Source: Xanthobacter tagetidis (lineage in GTDB: Bacteria; Pseudomonadota; Alphaproteobacteria; Rhizobiales; Xanthobacteraceae). Taken from it: DNA of 64,000 bases. Where the stretch lies: NCBI RefSeq assembly GCF_003667445.1, contig NZ_RCTF01000003.1, positions 62,001-126,000 of the forward strand. Reading direction: 5' to 3'. The position numbers were made by a program, and so were the translations under genes. Positions 19,615 to 28,264 of this stretch are shown piece by piece; the first letter of the stretch is position 1, and each line of letters opens with the position of its first letter. The notes beneath the pieces were generated by a model. It worked only from the letters and a program-made list of their open reading frames with translations. It made no database searches and had not been told where the DNA came from.

Positions 19615-20532
19615 TCAAGCCGAACGCGACGGCGCGGCCTCGTCCAGCGGCACGGCGATCACCACCACGTCCGCCTCGGGGATCGCCGCGCGGACGGTGC
19701 GGCGCATGGCTCGGGTCACGGCGCCCACGTCGGCGAGAGTGCGGGCGGGATCGAACGCCACGGTGATCTCCACGTGGGGCACCGTGCCGGAGCGGCGGGT
19801 GCGCACGCCGATCAGCTGCTCGTAGTCCCGGAAGGACGCGGCGAGCGCCGCCGTCACCTTGAGCTGCAGCGGCTCGGCCAGCGCCCGGTCCAGAAGGTCG
19901 GGCAGCGCCTCGTAGATCATTTGGGCGCCCACCACCACCATGAACCCGGCGCCGACGAGCCCGCCGACGGCATCGGCGATCCGCGCCAGCTGCCTGTCCG
20001 GCGACAGGGCATCAATGGCGACGCAGGCCACCACCGTCACCGAGGCCACGGCCTTGGCGAGGCGCGCCCGGAACTGGGAGAGAACGATGATCGAGGCGCC
20101 GGCCTTGGTCGCGCGCCATAGCGGTGCCAGTGGCAGGACATTGGCCAGAAGATTGTAGCTGACGAGGCCGACGGCCATCGCGGCCCAGGCTGGTGTCAGC
20201 TCCGGCGGCACGCGCCCCCCCAAAGCACGGGCAACGATGAAGCCGGCGGCGCCGATCAGCAGCGCGCCGATGCCCGCAGACAGCATGCGCTCCAGCTTGC
20301 CGACGCCGAACTCGTAGAAATAGGTCTTCCCGCGATGCACCGCCCGCAGCGTGACGAGCGCGGCGCCTTCGACGATCAGCAGCAGCCCGCCGCGCAGCAG
20401 TTCCGCCAGCATGGCGAGGGAGCCGATGTGCCAGACCGTGAACGCGTAGGGAATGAACACGCTGACGTCGAGCAGCACGGCGAGCAGGATCGCGCGTTCC
20501 TTCAGGCGGTCGTTCTCGCTGGGCTCACGCAC
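19615..20532 (-). CDS. Cation-diffusion-facilitator-like membrane protein, ligands missing
   Basis: A 305-residue protein with about six membrane helices and a C-terminal ferredoxin-like cytosolic domain (VPHVEITVAFDP...ADVVVIAVPLDE), the CDF architecture. The acidic/His metal site of CDF proteins is not conserved: the TM2 segment reads SLAMLAELLRGGLLLIVEG where DxxxD is expected, and the TM5 segment reads LSQFRARLAKAVAS where HxxxD is expected. It may have another substrate or a structural role. The GTG at 20532 begins the frame. It ends six bases from the convergent aldo/keto reductase. Confidence 0.75.
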   Translation of the reverse strand: MREPSENDRLKERAILLAVLLDVSVFIPYAFTVWHIGSLAMLAELLRGGLLLIVEGAALVTLRAVHRGKTYFYEFGVGKLERMLSAGIGALLIGAAGFIVARALGGRVPPELTPAWAAMAVGLVSYNLLANVLPLAPLWRATKAGASIIVLSQFRARLAKAVASVTVVACVAIDALSPDRQLARIADAVGGLVGAGFMVVVGAQMIYEALPDLLDRALAEPLQLKVTAALAASFRDYEQLIGVRTRRSGTVPHVEITVAFDPARTLADVGAVTRAMRRTVRAAIPEADVVVIAVPLDEAAPSRSA

Positions 20533-20638
20533 GGCATTGGCCTCGACGACCGCAGGGCGGTTCGCGATCGTCTGGCAGTCTAGGGCCGTACGGAGCCGCT
20601 TAGGATCATCTGATTAGAGGATCGGCGGGCCACCCGGT

Positions 20639-21361
20639 TCAGGGCGCCTTGGGGCCGCGCATGGTCAGCCGGTCGCCGCGGAACTCGAAGCCGTCGAGGC
20701 GCGAGAGGAAGGTCATGCCGAGCAGGCTGGTGCGCAGCACGCCCGGCGGTGACACCAGAGCCGGCACCTGGCGCTCGACGATGCCGCCGACGATGATGTT
20801 GTCGATGTTGACGGCCGCCGCCTTGGTGCGCCCGTTGGCGGTCTCCACCGCCACGTCGTAGGTGAGGAACTCCACCGGCAGGCCGGCGGCCTGGGCCGCG
20901 GCATGGGTGAGCACCACCGAGGTCGCGCCGGTGTCCACCAGCATCGGCACGCCGGCGCCGTTCACCGAGGCGCGCACCGCGAAGTCGCCGGCGGCGCCGC
21001 GCGTCACCTCCACCGTGACGCGGGCGCCCTCCAGGCGCGGCACCACATAGCCCGGCACCAACTGGCCGATGACGCGCTGGGCCACCGCCTGCAGCGGATC
21101 GCGATAGGTGTAGGCGACGGCCAGCACCGCGGCGAGCACCACCCAGAAGGCCGCCGCGATCAGCGATTCGGCGACCCGCCCCCGGAACATCGACCAGGCG
21201 AACGCGCCGATGAAGATGGCGATTGACAGCTTGGCGACCAGGCTGCCGAACTGGTCGAGGTCGAGCCCGGCCACCGAGCCCTGCTCGTGATGGACCGCGA
21301 GCACCACCACCCCGCCGAACAGGCCGAGCAGCAGCAGCCAGAGCAACCTGTCACCGCGCAT
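20639..21361 (-). CDS. Membrane-anchored retropepsin-like aspartic protease
   Basis: A 240-residue protein of the TIGR02281 clan AA type. Two or three hydrophobic segments lie in residues 5-90, followed by a retropepsin domain with the active-site triad VDTGATSVVLT near residue 142 and the second conserved strand LLGMTFLSRLDGFEF. Such proteins are thought to dimerise like retroviral proteases. Substrate unknown. Its start overlaps the end of the DUF1289 gene by 11 bases, so they are coupled. Confidence 0.88.
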   Translation of the reverse strand: MRGDRLLWLLLLGLFGGVVVLAVHHEQGSVAGLDLDQFGSLVAKLSIAIFIGAFAWSMFRGRVAESLIAAAFWVVLAAVLAVAYTYRDPLQAVAQRVIGQLVPGYVVPRLEGARVTVEVTRGAAGDFAVRASVNGAGVPMLVDTGATSVVLTHAAAQAAGLPVEFLTYDVAVETANGRTKAAAVNIDNIIVGGIVERQVPALVSPPGVLRTSLLGMTFLSRLDGFEFRGDRLTMRGPKAP

Positions 21362-21593
21362 CGTCGTCGTCCGGCGGGCCGTCGAGGAACAGGCCGGGCT
21401 GCGCCGCGCGCAGCCGGTCGAGGCGGGCGGAAAGGCTCTCCATGATGGCGGCGCGGGCCTGCGGCGAGAGCGAGGGCCAGGAGCCGATCTCGCGCATGGT
21501 GCGCCCGCAGCCCAGGCAGATCCCGCTCATGGGCTCCAGCGTGCAGATGCGCACGCAGGGTGTCGCGATGGGGGCGGGGGTGGCTTGCGGCAT
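21351..21593 (-). CDS. DUF1289 small cysteine protein
   Basis: An 80-residue protein with the DUF1289 cysteine pattern CVRICTLEPMSGICLGCGRT (two CxxC-like pairs, likely metal or Fe-S binding) followed by W.SLSPQARAAIMESL. Function unknown. The ATG at 21593 was preferred; an upstream ATG at 21632 adds 13 low-complexity residues. The order with the aspartic protease is common in alphaproteobacteria. Confidence 0.85.
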   Translation of the reverse strand: MPQATPAPIATPCVRICTLEPMSGICLGCGRTMREIGSWPSLSPQARAAIMESLSARLDRLRAAQPGLFLDGPPDDDDAR

Positions 21594-21662
21594 CGCTTCG
21601 GCGACCGGGTCTCTCGCGGCTCGGGCCCGCATTCGGGAATCACAAACGCACCGCGCGGGCGC

Positions 21663-22463
21663 TCAGGCGTTCCGGGCGAAGATAAGAACGCCAAGGAGAA
21701 ACGCAATCTCCGCCACCTGCTGGGTTGCGCCGGCCACGTCGCCGGTCTGGCCGCCGATCATGTGGCGTGAGAGGCGCACCATTAAGCCCAGCGCCAAAAG
21801 CGGCGCGATCAGGCCGGCGAAGGTGGCGCCGACGCCGAACGACGGCACCAGCACCAGCGCCGCCACCAGGGCCGCCACCAGCGCGCAGGAGGCGGCGGCT
21901 TCGGGGGAGGGCTGGCCGACCCCGGCCGATGCCCCGTCGGTGCGCGCCGGCGGCAGGGCGCGCAGCAGAAGGATGCCGGCGGCGCGGGAGACCGCGGCTG
22001 CGGCGGCGAGGGTGAGCGCGGCGCGCAGCGGCCCGGCGATGGTCACCAGCGTCGCGAGGCAGGTCACCCGAAGCAGCAGCGCGAGGCCGAGCGCGCTCGC
22101 GCCGTAGGTGCCGATGCGGCTGTCGCGCATGATCTCCAGCCGCCGCGCCGGGTCGCGCCCGCCGCCGAAGCCGTCCGCGGTGTCGGCGAGGCCATCCTCA
22201 TGCACCGCGCCGGTGGCGAGCACCATCACCGCCACCGCCAGCACGGCCGCGGGATCGGTGCCGAATCCCACCCAATGGCCGATGAGGAGGGTGGCGGCGC
22301 CGATCAGGCCGATCACCGCGCCAGCCAGCGGGATGGCATAGGCGATGCGGTCGAGGTTCGGCGCGCCGTAGGCGTCCGCCGCGCCGGCCTTGGGCGCGAC
22401 CGGCAGGCGGGAATAGAAGCGCAAGGCCACCAGGAGGTCTTCGGCGATCCGGTCGATCTGCAT
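21663..22463 (-). CDS. cobS: Adenosylcobinamide-GDP ribazoletransferase
   Basis: A 266-residue polytopic membrane enzyme joining adenosylcobinamide-GDP and alpha-ribazole in the last stage of cobalamin synthesis. The Mg-binding signature HEDGLADTADGFGGG is near residue 88, with LEIMRDSRIGTYG after it; the rest is hydrophobic helices. It is also known as CobV in some naming systems. No other cob genes are within the window. The DUF1289 gene starts 69 bases downstream. Confidence 0.94.
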   Translation of the reverse strand: MQIDRIAEDLLVALRFYSRLPVAPKAGAADAYGAPNLDRIAYAIPLAGAVIGLIGAATLLIGHWVGFGTDPAAVLAVAVMVLATGAVHEDGLADTADGFGGGRDPARRLEIMRDSRIGTYGASALGLALLLRVTCLATLVTIAGPLRAALTLAAAAAVSRAAGILLLRALPPARTDGASAGVGQPSPEAAASCALVAALVAALVLVPSFGVGATFAGLIAPLLALGLMVRLSRHMIGGQTGDVAGATQQVAEIAFLLGVLIFARNA

Positions 22464-22726
22464 CAGGGCGTTCCGCGTCCGAAAGGAGAGGCGCCGGCCC
22501 GCCGCCGGCCCTTCTTGGGAGCCTTATTCGAGGCTCGGGTCAAGAGCGCCGCCGGCCCCGGCGGGCGATGCGCGGGGTCAAAAGTTCCGTAGCGGAATAT
22601 GGCCACGAGGCCGCATGCGAGCATGCGTTTGCATTCGACGGGCCGCTCGGTATAGTCCGGCCGCTTCGCCGCACCCCGCCTTGGGGCGCGGCAATTCGGA
22701 TTCCACGAACCAGAACGAGGACGCTC

Positions 22727-23083
22727 ATGTTCATCTCGCCCGCTTTCGCCCAGGGCGCTCCGGCCGCCGGCGGCGGTGCCGACATGCTCATCCAGCTTGC
22801 CCCGTTCCTGCTGATCTTCGTGGTGATGTACTTCCTCATCCTGCGCCCGCAGCAGAAGCGCGCCAAGGCGCACCAGGAGATGGTGAACGCCCTGCGCCGC
22901 GGCGACGTGGTGGTGACGGCCGGCGGCCTCATCGGCAAGGTGAGCCGGGTGATCGACGAGAACGAGGTCGAGCTCCAGGTTGCCGACAATGTGAAGGTGC
23001 GCCAGCTGCGCGCCCACATCTCCTCGGTGCGCGCCAAGGGCGAGCCAGCCAAGGACGAGGTCATTCCGCCCCCGAACGTGTGA
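22727..23083 (+). CDS. yajC: Preprotein translocase subunit YajC
   Basis: A 118-residue single-pass membrane protein, start ATG 22727 after GAGG. The membrane helix LLIFVVMYFLIL is followed by RPQQKRAKAHQEM, the family signature, and a small beta domain (RRGDVVVTAGGLIGKV). It belongs to the SecDF-YajC accessory complex of SecYEG. It is the first gene of the sec operon, 39 bases before secD. Confidence 0.95.
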   Translation: MFISPAFAQGAPAAGGGADMLIQLAPFLLIFVVMYFLILRPQQKRAKAHQEMVNALRRGDVVVTAGGLIGKVSRVIDENEVELQVADNVKVRQLRAHISSVRAKGEPAKDEVIPPPNV

Positions 23084-23122
23084 TCCGGCGACGAGTGAAC
23101 CTTTCATAAGACTGCGCGCCCG

Positions 23123-24730
23123 ATGCTGCACTTCTCCCGATTCAAGATCATCGCCATTCTCGTCATCACGGGGCTGGGCATCCTGTTTGCCCTGCCGAAC
23201 GTGCTGCCGCAGCGCGTGCTCGACCATCTGCCGTCGTGGCTGGCCTCCAGCCACATCACGCTCGGCCTCGATCTGCAGGGCGGCTCGCACATCCTGCTCG
23301 AAGTGGACGGGCCGGCGCTCATCAAGGAGCGTGCCGAGCAGGTGCGCGACGAGGTGCGGCGCGTGCTGCGCGACGCCAAGATCGGCTATTCCAACCTCGC
23401 CGTGCGCGACACCACGGTGAGTGTGCGGGTGCGCGATCCCGCCGATACGCAGAAGGCCGTGACCGAGCTGCGCAAGCTCGCCGCGCCCGTGACCGACAGC
23501 CTGTTCGGCAATTCCACCGGCGAGATGGACCTCACCGTCGCCTCCGGCGCCGACGGCGCGGTGAGCGTGACGCTGACCCAGACCGGCCTCAACGCCCGCA
23601 TCCGCTCGGCGGTGGACCAGTCGATCGAGATCATCCGCCGCCGTATCGACCAGCTCGGCACGGTGGAGCCCAACATCCAGCGCCAGGGCGCCGACCGCAT
23701 CCTGGTCCAGGTGCCGGGCCTGCAGGACCCGCAGCGCCTGAAGTCGCTCCTGGGCCAGACCGCCAAGCTCTCGTTCCGCATGGTCGACATGTCCATGTCG
23801 CCGCAGCAGGCGCTGGAAGGCCGCCCGCCGGTGGATTCGGAGGTGCTCCAGGGCCCGAACGGCGAGCCCTATCTGGTCGAGAAGCAGGTGCGCGTCTCCG
23901 GCGAGGACCTGGTGGACGCCCAGCCGGGCTTCGACCAGCAGTCGCGCGAGCCGATCGTCTCCTTCCGCTTCAATTCCAATGGCGCGCGGCGCTTCGCCGC
24001 GGTGTCGCAGGAGGCGGTGGGCCGGCCCTTCGCCATTGTTCTCGACAACCACGTGATCTCCGCCCCGGTGATCCGCGAGCCGATCCTCGGCGGCTCGGGC
24101 CAGATCTCCGGCGGCTTCACCGTGCAGCAGGCGAACGACCTCGCGATCCTTTTGCGCGCCGGCGCGCTGCCGGCGCCGCTCAAGGTGGTGGAGGAGCGCA
24201 CCGTCGGCCCGAGCCTTGGCGCCGATTCCATCGAGAGCGGCAAGGTCGCGGCCTATGTGGCCTCGGGTCTCGTCGCCGTGTTCATGGTGGCGGTCTACGG
24301 CCTGTTCGGCGTGTTCGCGCTCATCGCGCTGGTGGTCCACATCACGCTGATGTTCTCGCTCCAGTCGATCCTCGGGGCGACGCTGACGCTGCCGGGCATC
24401 GCCGGCGTCATCCTCACCATCGGCATGGCGGTGGATTCCAACGTCGTGATCTTCGAGCGCATCCGCGACGAGGCACGCGAAGGGCGCTCCGCCATCTCGG
24501 CCATCGACAAGGGCTTCGTGAACGCGCTCGGCACCATCCTCGACGCCAACATCACCTCGCTCGCCACGGCCGTCATCCTGTTCCTGATGGGCGGGTCCGG
24601 TCCGGTGCGCGGCTTCGCGGTCACCTACATCCTCGGCCTTCTGACCACCGTGTTCACCGCCTATACCCTGACGCGGCTCATGATCGCCTACTGGGTGAAG
24701 TGGCGGCGGCCGGCGAAGCTGCCCATCTGA
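23123..24730 (+). CDS. secD: Protein translocase subunit SecD
   Basis: A 535-residue RND-family inner-membrane protein that uses proton flow to pull preproteins out of SecYEG. One N-terminal helix is followed by the periplasmic P1 region (about 35-340, with GLDLQGGSHILLEVD) and five further helices. The conserved MAVDSNVVIFERIRDEAREG motif is near residue 437. Length is normal. It is followed by secF after 11 bases. Confidence 0.97.
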   Translation: MLHFSRFKIIAILVITGLGILFALPNVLPQRVLDHLPSWLASSHITLGLDLQGGSHILLEVDGPALIKERAEQVRDEVRRVLRDAKIGYSNLAVRDTTVSVRVRDPADTQKAVTELRKLAAPVTDSLFGNSTGEMDLTVASGADGAVSVTLTQTGLNARIRSAVDQSIEIIRRRIDQLGTVEPNIQRQGADRILVQVPGLQDPQRLKSLLGQTAKLSFRMVDMSMSPQQALEGRPPVDSEVLQGPNGEPYLVEKQVRVSGEDLVDAQPGFDQQSREPIVSFRFNSNGARRFAAVSQEAVGRPFAIVLDNHVISAPVIREPILGGSGQISGGFTVQQANDLAILLRAGALPAPLKVVEERTVGPSLGADSIESGKVAAYVASGLVAVFMVAVYGLFGVFALIALVVHITLMFSLQSILGATLTLPGIAGVILTIGMAVDSNVVIFERIRDEAREGRSAISAIDKGFVNALGTILDANITSLATAVILFLMGGSGPVRGFAVTYILGLLTTVFTAYTLTRLMIAYWVKWRRPAKLPI

Positions 24731-24741
24731 AGGCGCCGAAC

Positions 24742-26034
24742 ATGCCCTTGATCGACTACATTCCGGCGCAGACCAAGATCAACTTCATGCGCCTGCGCCA
24801 CTGGACGTTCCCGCTCTCGGCGGTGATGTCCCTGGTGGCGGTGATCCTGTTCGCGACCGTCGGCTTCAACCTCGGCATCGACTTCCGGGGCGGCACGCTG
24901 ATCGAGGTGCAGTCCGCGCAGGAACGCGCCGACATCGGCGCCCTGCGCGAGCATCTGACCGACATCGACGTCGGCGAGGTGCAGATCCAGGAGTTCGGCT
25001 CGCCGCGCGACGTGCTGATCCGGGTCGGCGCCACAGGTTCCGACGAGGCGCAGCAGGCCATGGTGGCCAAGGTGCGCGAGGCGATCGGCGCCGACTATTC
25101 CGTGCGCCGCGTCGAGACGGTCGGCCCCTCGGTCTCCGAGGAACTGGTGCGCCAGTCCATCCTCGCCATGGTGCTCGGCGCCTTCGCGGTGCTGGCCTAT
25201 CTGTGGTTCCGCTTCGAGTGGCAGTTCGCGGTGGGCGCCATCGTGACGACGATGCACGACATCTTCGTCACGCTGATGATCTATTCGGCGTTCGGGATCG
25301 ACTTCGACCTGACCTCCATCGCGGCCATCCTCACCATCATGGGCTATTCGCTCAACGACACGGTGGTGGTGTACGACCGCATCCGCGAGATGCTGCGGCG
25401 CTACAAGAAGATGCCGCTGCCGGAGCTGCTGGACACGGCAGTGAACGCCACCTTCTCGCGCACCATCATCGTCTCCACCACCACCTTCCTTGCGACGCTC
25501 GCGCTCTATTTCTTTGGCGGCGAGGTGCTGCGCGGCTTCTCGCTCGCCATGACCGTGGGCGTCGTCATCGGCACCTATTCCACCATCTTCGTCGCCGCCC
25601 CGATCCTCATCCATCTGGGCCTGCGCGCCTCCACCGTCGGCACGGTGGAGAAGCCGAAGCCGGAGGACGTGCTGGACGTGGAGGAGAATGCCGAGCTGCT
25701 CGAAGCCGAGGAGGCGGCGGAAGCCGCCAAGCCGGTGCCGGCGGCCGCGGCGGCGCCCAAGCCGGCCGCGAAGGGCAAGAGCACCGCCAAGGGCACCCCG
25801 AAGGGCAAGGCCGGCACGGCGGGCAAAGCCGCGGCGGCCAAATCCCCGGCGGCGAAGACCGCGGCCAAGGCGCCCGCTCCGGCTGTGCCGGCCGGGCCTG
25901 TGACCGTCGTGGTGCCGCCCGGTGCCGTTCCGGCGACCGACGCGCCGAAGGCGCCCGACGCGGGAGAGGCGCCCGAGGCCCCCAAGGAGGCCCCAAAGTC
26001 TCCAGAATCGCCCGACAGCCCCGGGAAGGCGTGA
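24742..26034 (+). CDS. secF: Protein translocase subunit SecF with long Ala/Lys/Pro tail
   Basis: A 430-residue partner of SecD. Six helices with GIDFRGGTLIEV near residue 48 and SLNDTVVVYDRIREMLRR near residue 210. The conserved core ends near residue 305; the last 120 or so residues are Ala/Lys/Pro-rich (runs such as AAAAAPKPAAKGK and KGTPKGKAGTAGK), likely disordered and cytosolic. Typical SecF is about 310-330 residues, so the tail is an addition. It ends against the next gene, whose possible starts lie within a few bases of the SecF stop. Confidence 0.95.
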   Translation: MPLIDYIPAQTKINFMRLRHWTFPLSAVMSLVAVILFATVGFNLGIDFRGGTLIEVQSAQERADIGALREHLTDIDVGEVQIQEFGSPRDVLIRVGATGSDEAQQAMVAKVREAIGADYSVRRVETVGPSVSEELVRQSILAMVLGAFAVLAYLWFRFEWQFAVGAIVTTMHDIFVTLMIYSAFGIDFDLTSIAAILTIMGYSLNDTVVVYDRIREMLRRYKKMPLPELLDTAVNATFSRTIIVSTTTFLATLALYFFGGEVLRGFSLAMTVGVVIGTYSTIFVAAPILIHLGLRASTVGTVEKPKPEDVLDVEENAELLEAEEAAEAAKPVPAAAAAPKPAAKGKSTAKGTPKGKAGTAGKAAAAKSPAAKTAAKAPAPAVPAGPVTVVVPPGAVPATDAPKAPDAGEAPEAPKEAPKSPESPDSPGKA

Positions 26035-26036
26035 GC

Positions 26037-26429
26037 GTGGCCGGCCGGCAGGACGAGCCCGACGGCGCGCCCTTCCTGCCCCGGCAGGTGTCCATCGACG
26101 GCTACCGGGACAATTTCTTCCACTTCGCCGGCATGTCCCATGCCGGCTCGATCCTGGCGCTGCCCTCGGGCGTGCGCCCCTGGGGCGTTTCCGCCTTCCG
26201 CGATGTGGACGCGCACGCGCTCGCGCCTGTCCTCGCCGAGGCCGGGGCGTTCGAGCTTCTGTTCCTCGGCACCGGGCGCGATCCGGCGCACCTGAAGGAG
26301 CCGCTGAAGGCGCTGCTGCGGCAGGCGGGCCTCAGGTTCGAGCTGATGCCGACGCCGGCTGCCGCTTCCACCTACAACGTGCTGCTGGCCGAGGGCCGCC
26401 CGGTGGGCGCCGCCCTGGTCGCGCTCTGA
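26037..26429 (+). CDS. Mth938/NDUFAF3-like protein
   Basis: A 130-residue protein of the Mth938 (DUF498) fold: a start VSIDGYRDNFFHFAGMSHAGSI, then LFLGTGRDPAHL and TPAAASTYNVLLAEGRPVGAALVAL. Human NDUFAF3, a mitochondrial complex I assembly factor, belongs to this family. Start GTG 26037 has GGAAGG seven bases upstream; GTG 26031 would overlap the secF stop. It lies between secF and a squalene/phytoene-synthase-like gene, a conserved alphaproteobacterial order. A role in NADH dehydrogenase assembly is inference. Confidence 0.88.
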   Translation: MAGRQDEPDGAPFLPRQVSIDGYRDNFFHFAGMSHAGSILALPSGVRPWGVSAFRDVDAHALAPVLAEAGAFELLFLGTGRDPAHLKEPLKALLRQAGLRFELMPTPAAASTYNVLLAEGRPVGAALVAL

Positions 26430-26434
26430 GCGCC

Positions 26435-27310
26435 ATGGCGCTCGACGCCGCCTACGCTCATTGCGCCGACCTCGTGCGCGCGCAGGACCGCGACCGGTTC
26501 CTCGCGGCTTTGTTCGCGCCCGAGGCGGCCCGCCGGCATCTGTTCGCGCTCGCCGCCTTCAACGTGGACGTGGCGCGGGTGCGCGATGTGGCGCGCGAGG
26601 CGCTGCCCGGCGAGGTGCGGCTCGCCTGGTGGCGCGAGGTGATCGAGGGCGAGGGCAGGGGCGACGTGGAGGGGCATCCGGTCGCCGCCGCACTGCTCGA
26701 CACCATCACGCGCTTCGCGCTGCCCCGCGCCAGCCTCGCCGCGCTCGCCGATGCGCGCATCTTCGACCTCTATGACGATCCCATGCCGACGCTGGGCGAC
26801 CTGGAGGGCTATGCCGGCGAAACCGCCTCGGCATTGCTCCAGCTTTCGACCCTGGTGCTCGCGCCCGCTGCCGCCGCGCAGACGGGCGATGCCTCCGGCC
26901 ATGGCGGCGTCGCTCTGGCGCTCACCGGGCTGATGCGCTCCTTTCCCATCCATGCCGCGCGCGGCCAGTGCTTCCTGCCGCTGGATCTGCTCGCGCGCCA
27001 CGGCATCGGCCGGGAGGCGGCGGTTAGCGGCACGGTGACGCCCGCGCTTCTGGCTGCGCTCGCCGACCTGAGAGGCGAGGCGCTGAGGCACCTTTCCGCC
27101 GCCGGCGCGGCGTTCGCAAAGGTCGCCGACCGCGCGGCCATCGCCCCGCCGTTCCTGCCGCTGGCCCTAGTGGCGGGCGACCTGGCCGCTCTTGCAAAGG
27201 TGCGCGATCCGTTCCGGGAGATGGCCGGCCTCTCGCCGCTGCGGCGGCAGTTCGGGCTCTGGCGCGCGGCGCGGCGCGCCGCAGCGGGAAAGACCTTCAT
27301 TCGCGCCTGA
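26435..27310 (+). CDS. Squalene/phytoene synthase-like protein (NDUFAF6 type)
   Basis: A 291-residue helical protein of the isoprenoid-synthase family, starting ATG 26435, five bases after the preceding stop. The substrate-binding DxxxD motifs are degenerate: the first region reads FNVDVARVRDVAREA, and the second has no clear DxxED. This and its place behind secF and the NDUFAF3-like gene fit the NDUFAF6 branch (complex I assembly) rather than a working squalene synthase. Likely membrane-associated. Confidence 0.82.
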   Translation: MALDAAYAHCADLVRAQDRDRFLAALFAPEAARRHLFALAAFNVDVARVRDVAREALPGEVRLAWWREVIEGEGRGDVEGHPVAAALLDTITRFALPRASLAALADARIFDLYDDPMPTLGDLEGYAGETASALLQLSTLVLAPAAAAQTGDASGHGGVALALTGLMRSFPIHAARGQCFLPLDLLARHGIGREAAVSGTVTPALLAALADLRGEALRHLSAAGAAFAKVADRAAIAPPFLPLALVAGDLAALAKVRDPFREMAGLSPLRRQFGLWRAARRAAAGKTFIRA

Positions 27311-27426
27311 GGCCTTGCCGTCCTGGGGCTACCAGCGGCCCATCGCGCATTGCGCCGGCGGGCGGCTTCTTCGATACTCCGGCCGCCTTCCCCTCCCTTT
27401 CTCCGGCTCAACGGGGTTTGAATTCC

Positions 27427-28140
27427 ATGAAGATCACCTGGCTCGGCCACGCCGCCTTCCGTCTGGACTTCTCGGGCAAGGCGGTGCTCATCGATCCCTT
27501 CTTCACCGGCAATCCGGTGTTCAAGGGCACGCGCGAGGAGGCCGCGCGCGGCTGCACCCACATCCTGCTCACCCACGGCCATGGCGACCATATTGGTGAC
27601 ACGGTGGCCATCGTCGAAGAGGCGGCGGACGCGGCGCGCGAGATCCCGGTGGTGGCGAACCCCGAGATCTGCGCCTTCCTCGCGGGCCAGGGCGTGGGCT
27701 CCACCGCCTTCATGAATACCGGCGGCACCGTCGACATGGGCGGGTTCACCGTGACCATGGTGCGCGCGGACCATTCCTCGGGCGGCGGCTCGAACCCGCC
27801 GGAATATCTCGGCAATCCCACGGGCCTCATCATCAAGGCGCCGGGCGAGCCCACCGTCTGGCACATGGGCGACACGGACATCTTCTCGGACATGGCACTG
27901 CTGTGCGAGATCCACGAGCCGAAGGTGGTGTTCGTGCCGATCGGCGACCGGTTCACCATGAGCCCGAAGACCGCCGCTCTGGCGGTGAAGCGCTTCCTGC
28001 CTGGCGTCGAGACCGTGGTGCCGTGCCACTACGCCACCTTCCCGCTGCTGGTTCAGGACCCTTCCGGCTTCATCGAGGCCCTGAAGGGCCACAAGGTGAA
28101 GATCGAGGCCCCCGCCGTGGGCGGCAGCTTCCAGGTGTGA
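27427..28140 (+). CDS. UPF0173 metal-dependent hydrolase
   Basis: A 237-residue metallo-beta-lactamase-fold protein. Metal ligands are in LTHGHGDHIGDT (about residues 55-66), with later MGDTDIFSDM and VVPCHYATFP providing the remaining His and Asp. It lacks the extra C-terminal domains of RNase J or ComEC types. Substrate is unknown. The ATG at 27427 was chosen; a TTG at 27418 is in frame. It is followed by a bidirectional hairpin. Confidence 0.92.
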   Translation: MKITWLGHAAFRLDFSGKAVLIDPFFTGNPVFKGTREEAARGCTHILLTHGHGDHIGDTVAIVEEAADAAREIPVVANPEICAFLAGQGVGSTAFMNTGGTVDMGGFTVTMVRADHSSGGGSNPPEYLGNPTGLIIKAPGEPTVWHMGDTDIFSDMALLCEIHEPKVVFVPIGDRFTMSPKTAALAVKRFLPGVETVVPCHYATFPLLVQDPSGFIEALKGHKVKIEAPAVGGSFQV

Positions 28141-28150
28141 GCGGCCGCAC

Positions 28151-28189
28151 CGGCAGCAGGAAGGAGCGTTGCTGCCCTTCCTGCTGCCG
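28151..28189. terminator. Bidirectional stem-loop between convergent genes
   Basis: CGGCAGCAGGAAGG / CCTTCCTGCTGCCG form a perfect 14-bp stem with an 11-base loop, 10 bases after the UPF0173 stop and 75 bases from the end of the allophanate hydrolase gene. Its placement suits termination from both sides; no U-tract is present. Confidence 0.65.
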
Positions 28190-28264
28190 GTCGTCATGCG
28201 CTTGTCTAAAGGCCGGCGATCTGCATCGCCGCAACCATGGTCCTCTGCCGATGGCGCCGGAGCG

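Noticed and set aside
22463..24340. 625-codon frame opposite yajC-secD
   Set aside because: It is a shadow of secD in high-GC DNA. No domains and no ribosome site.
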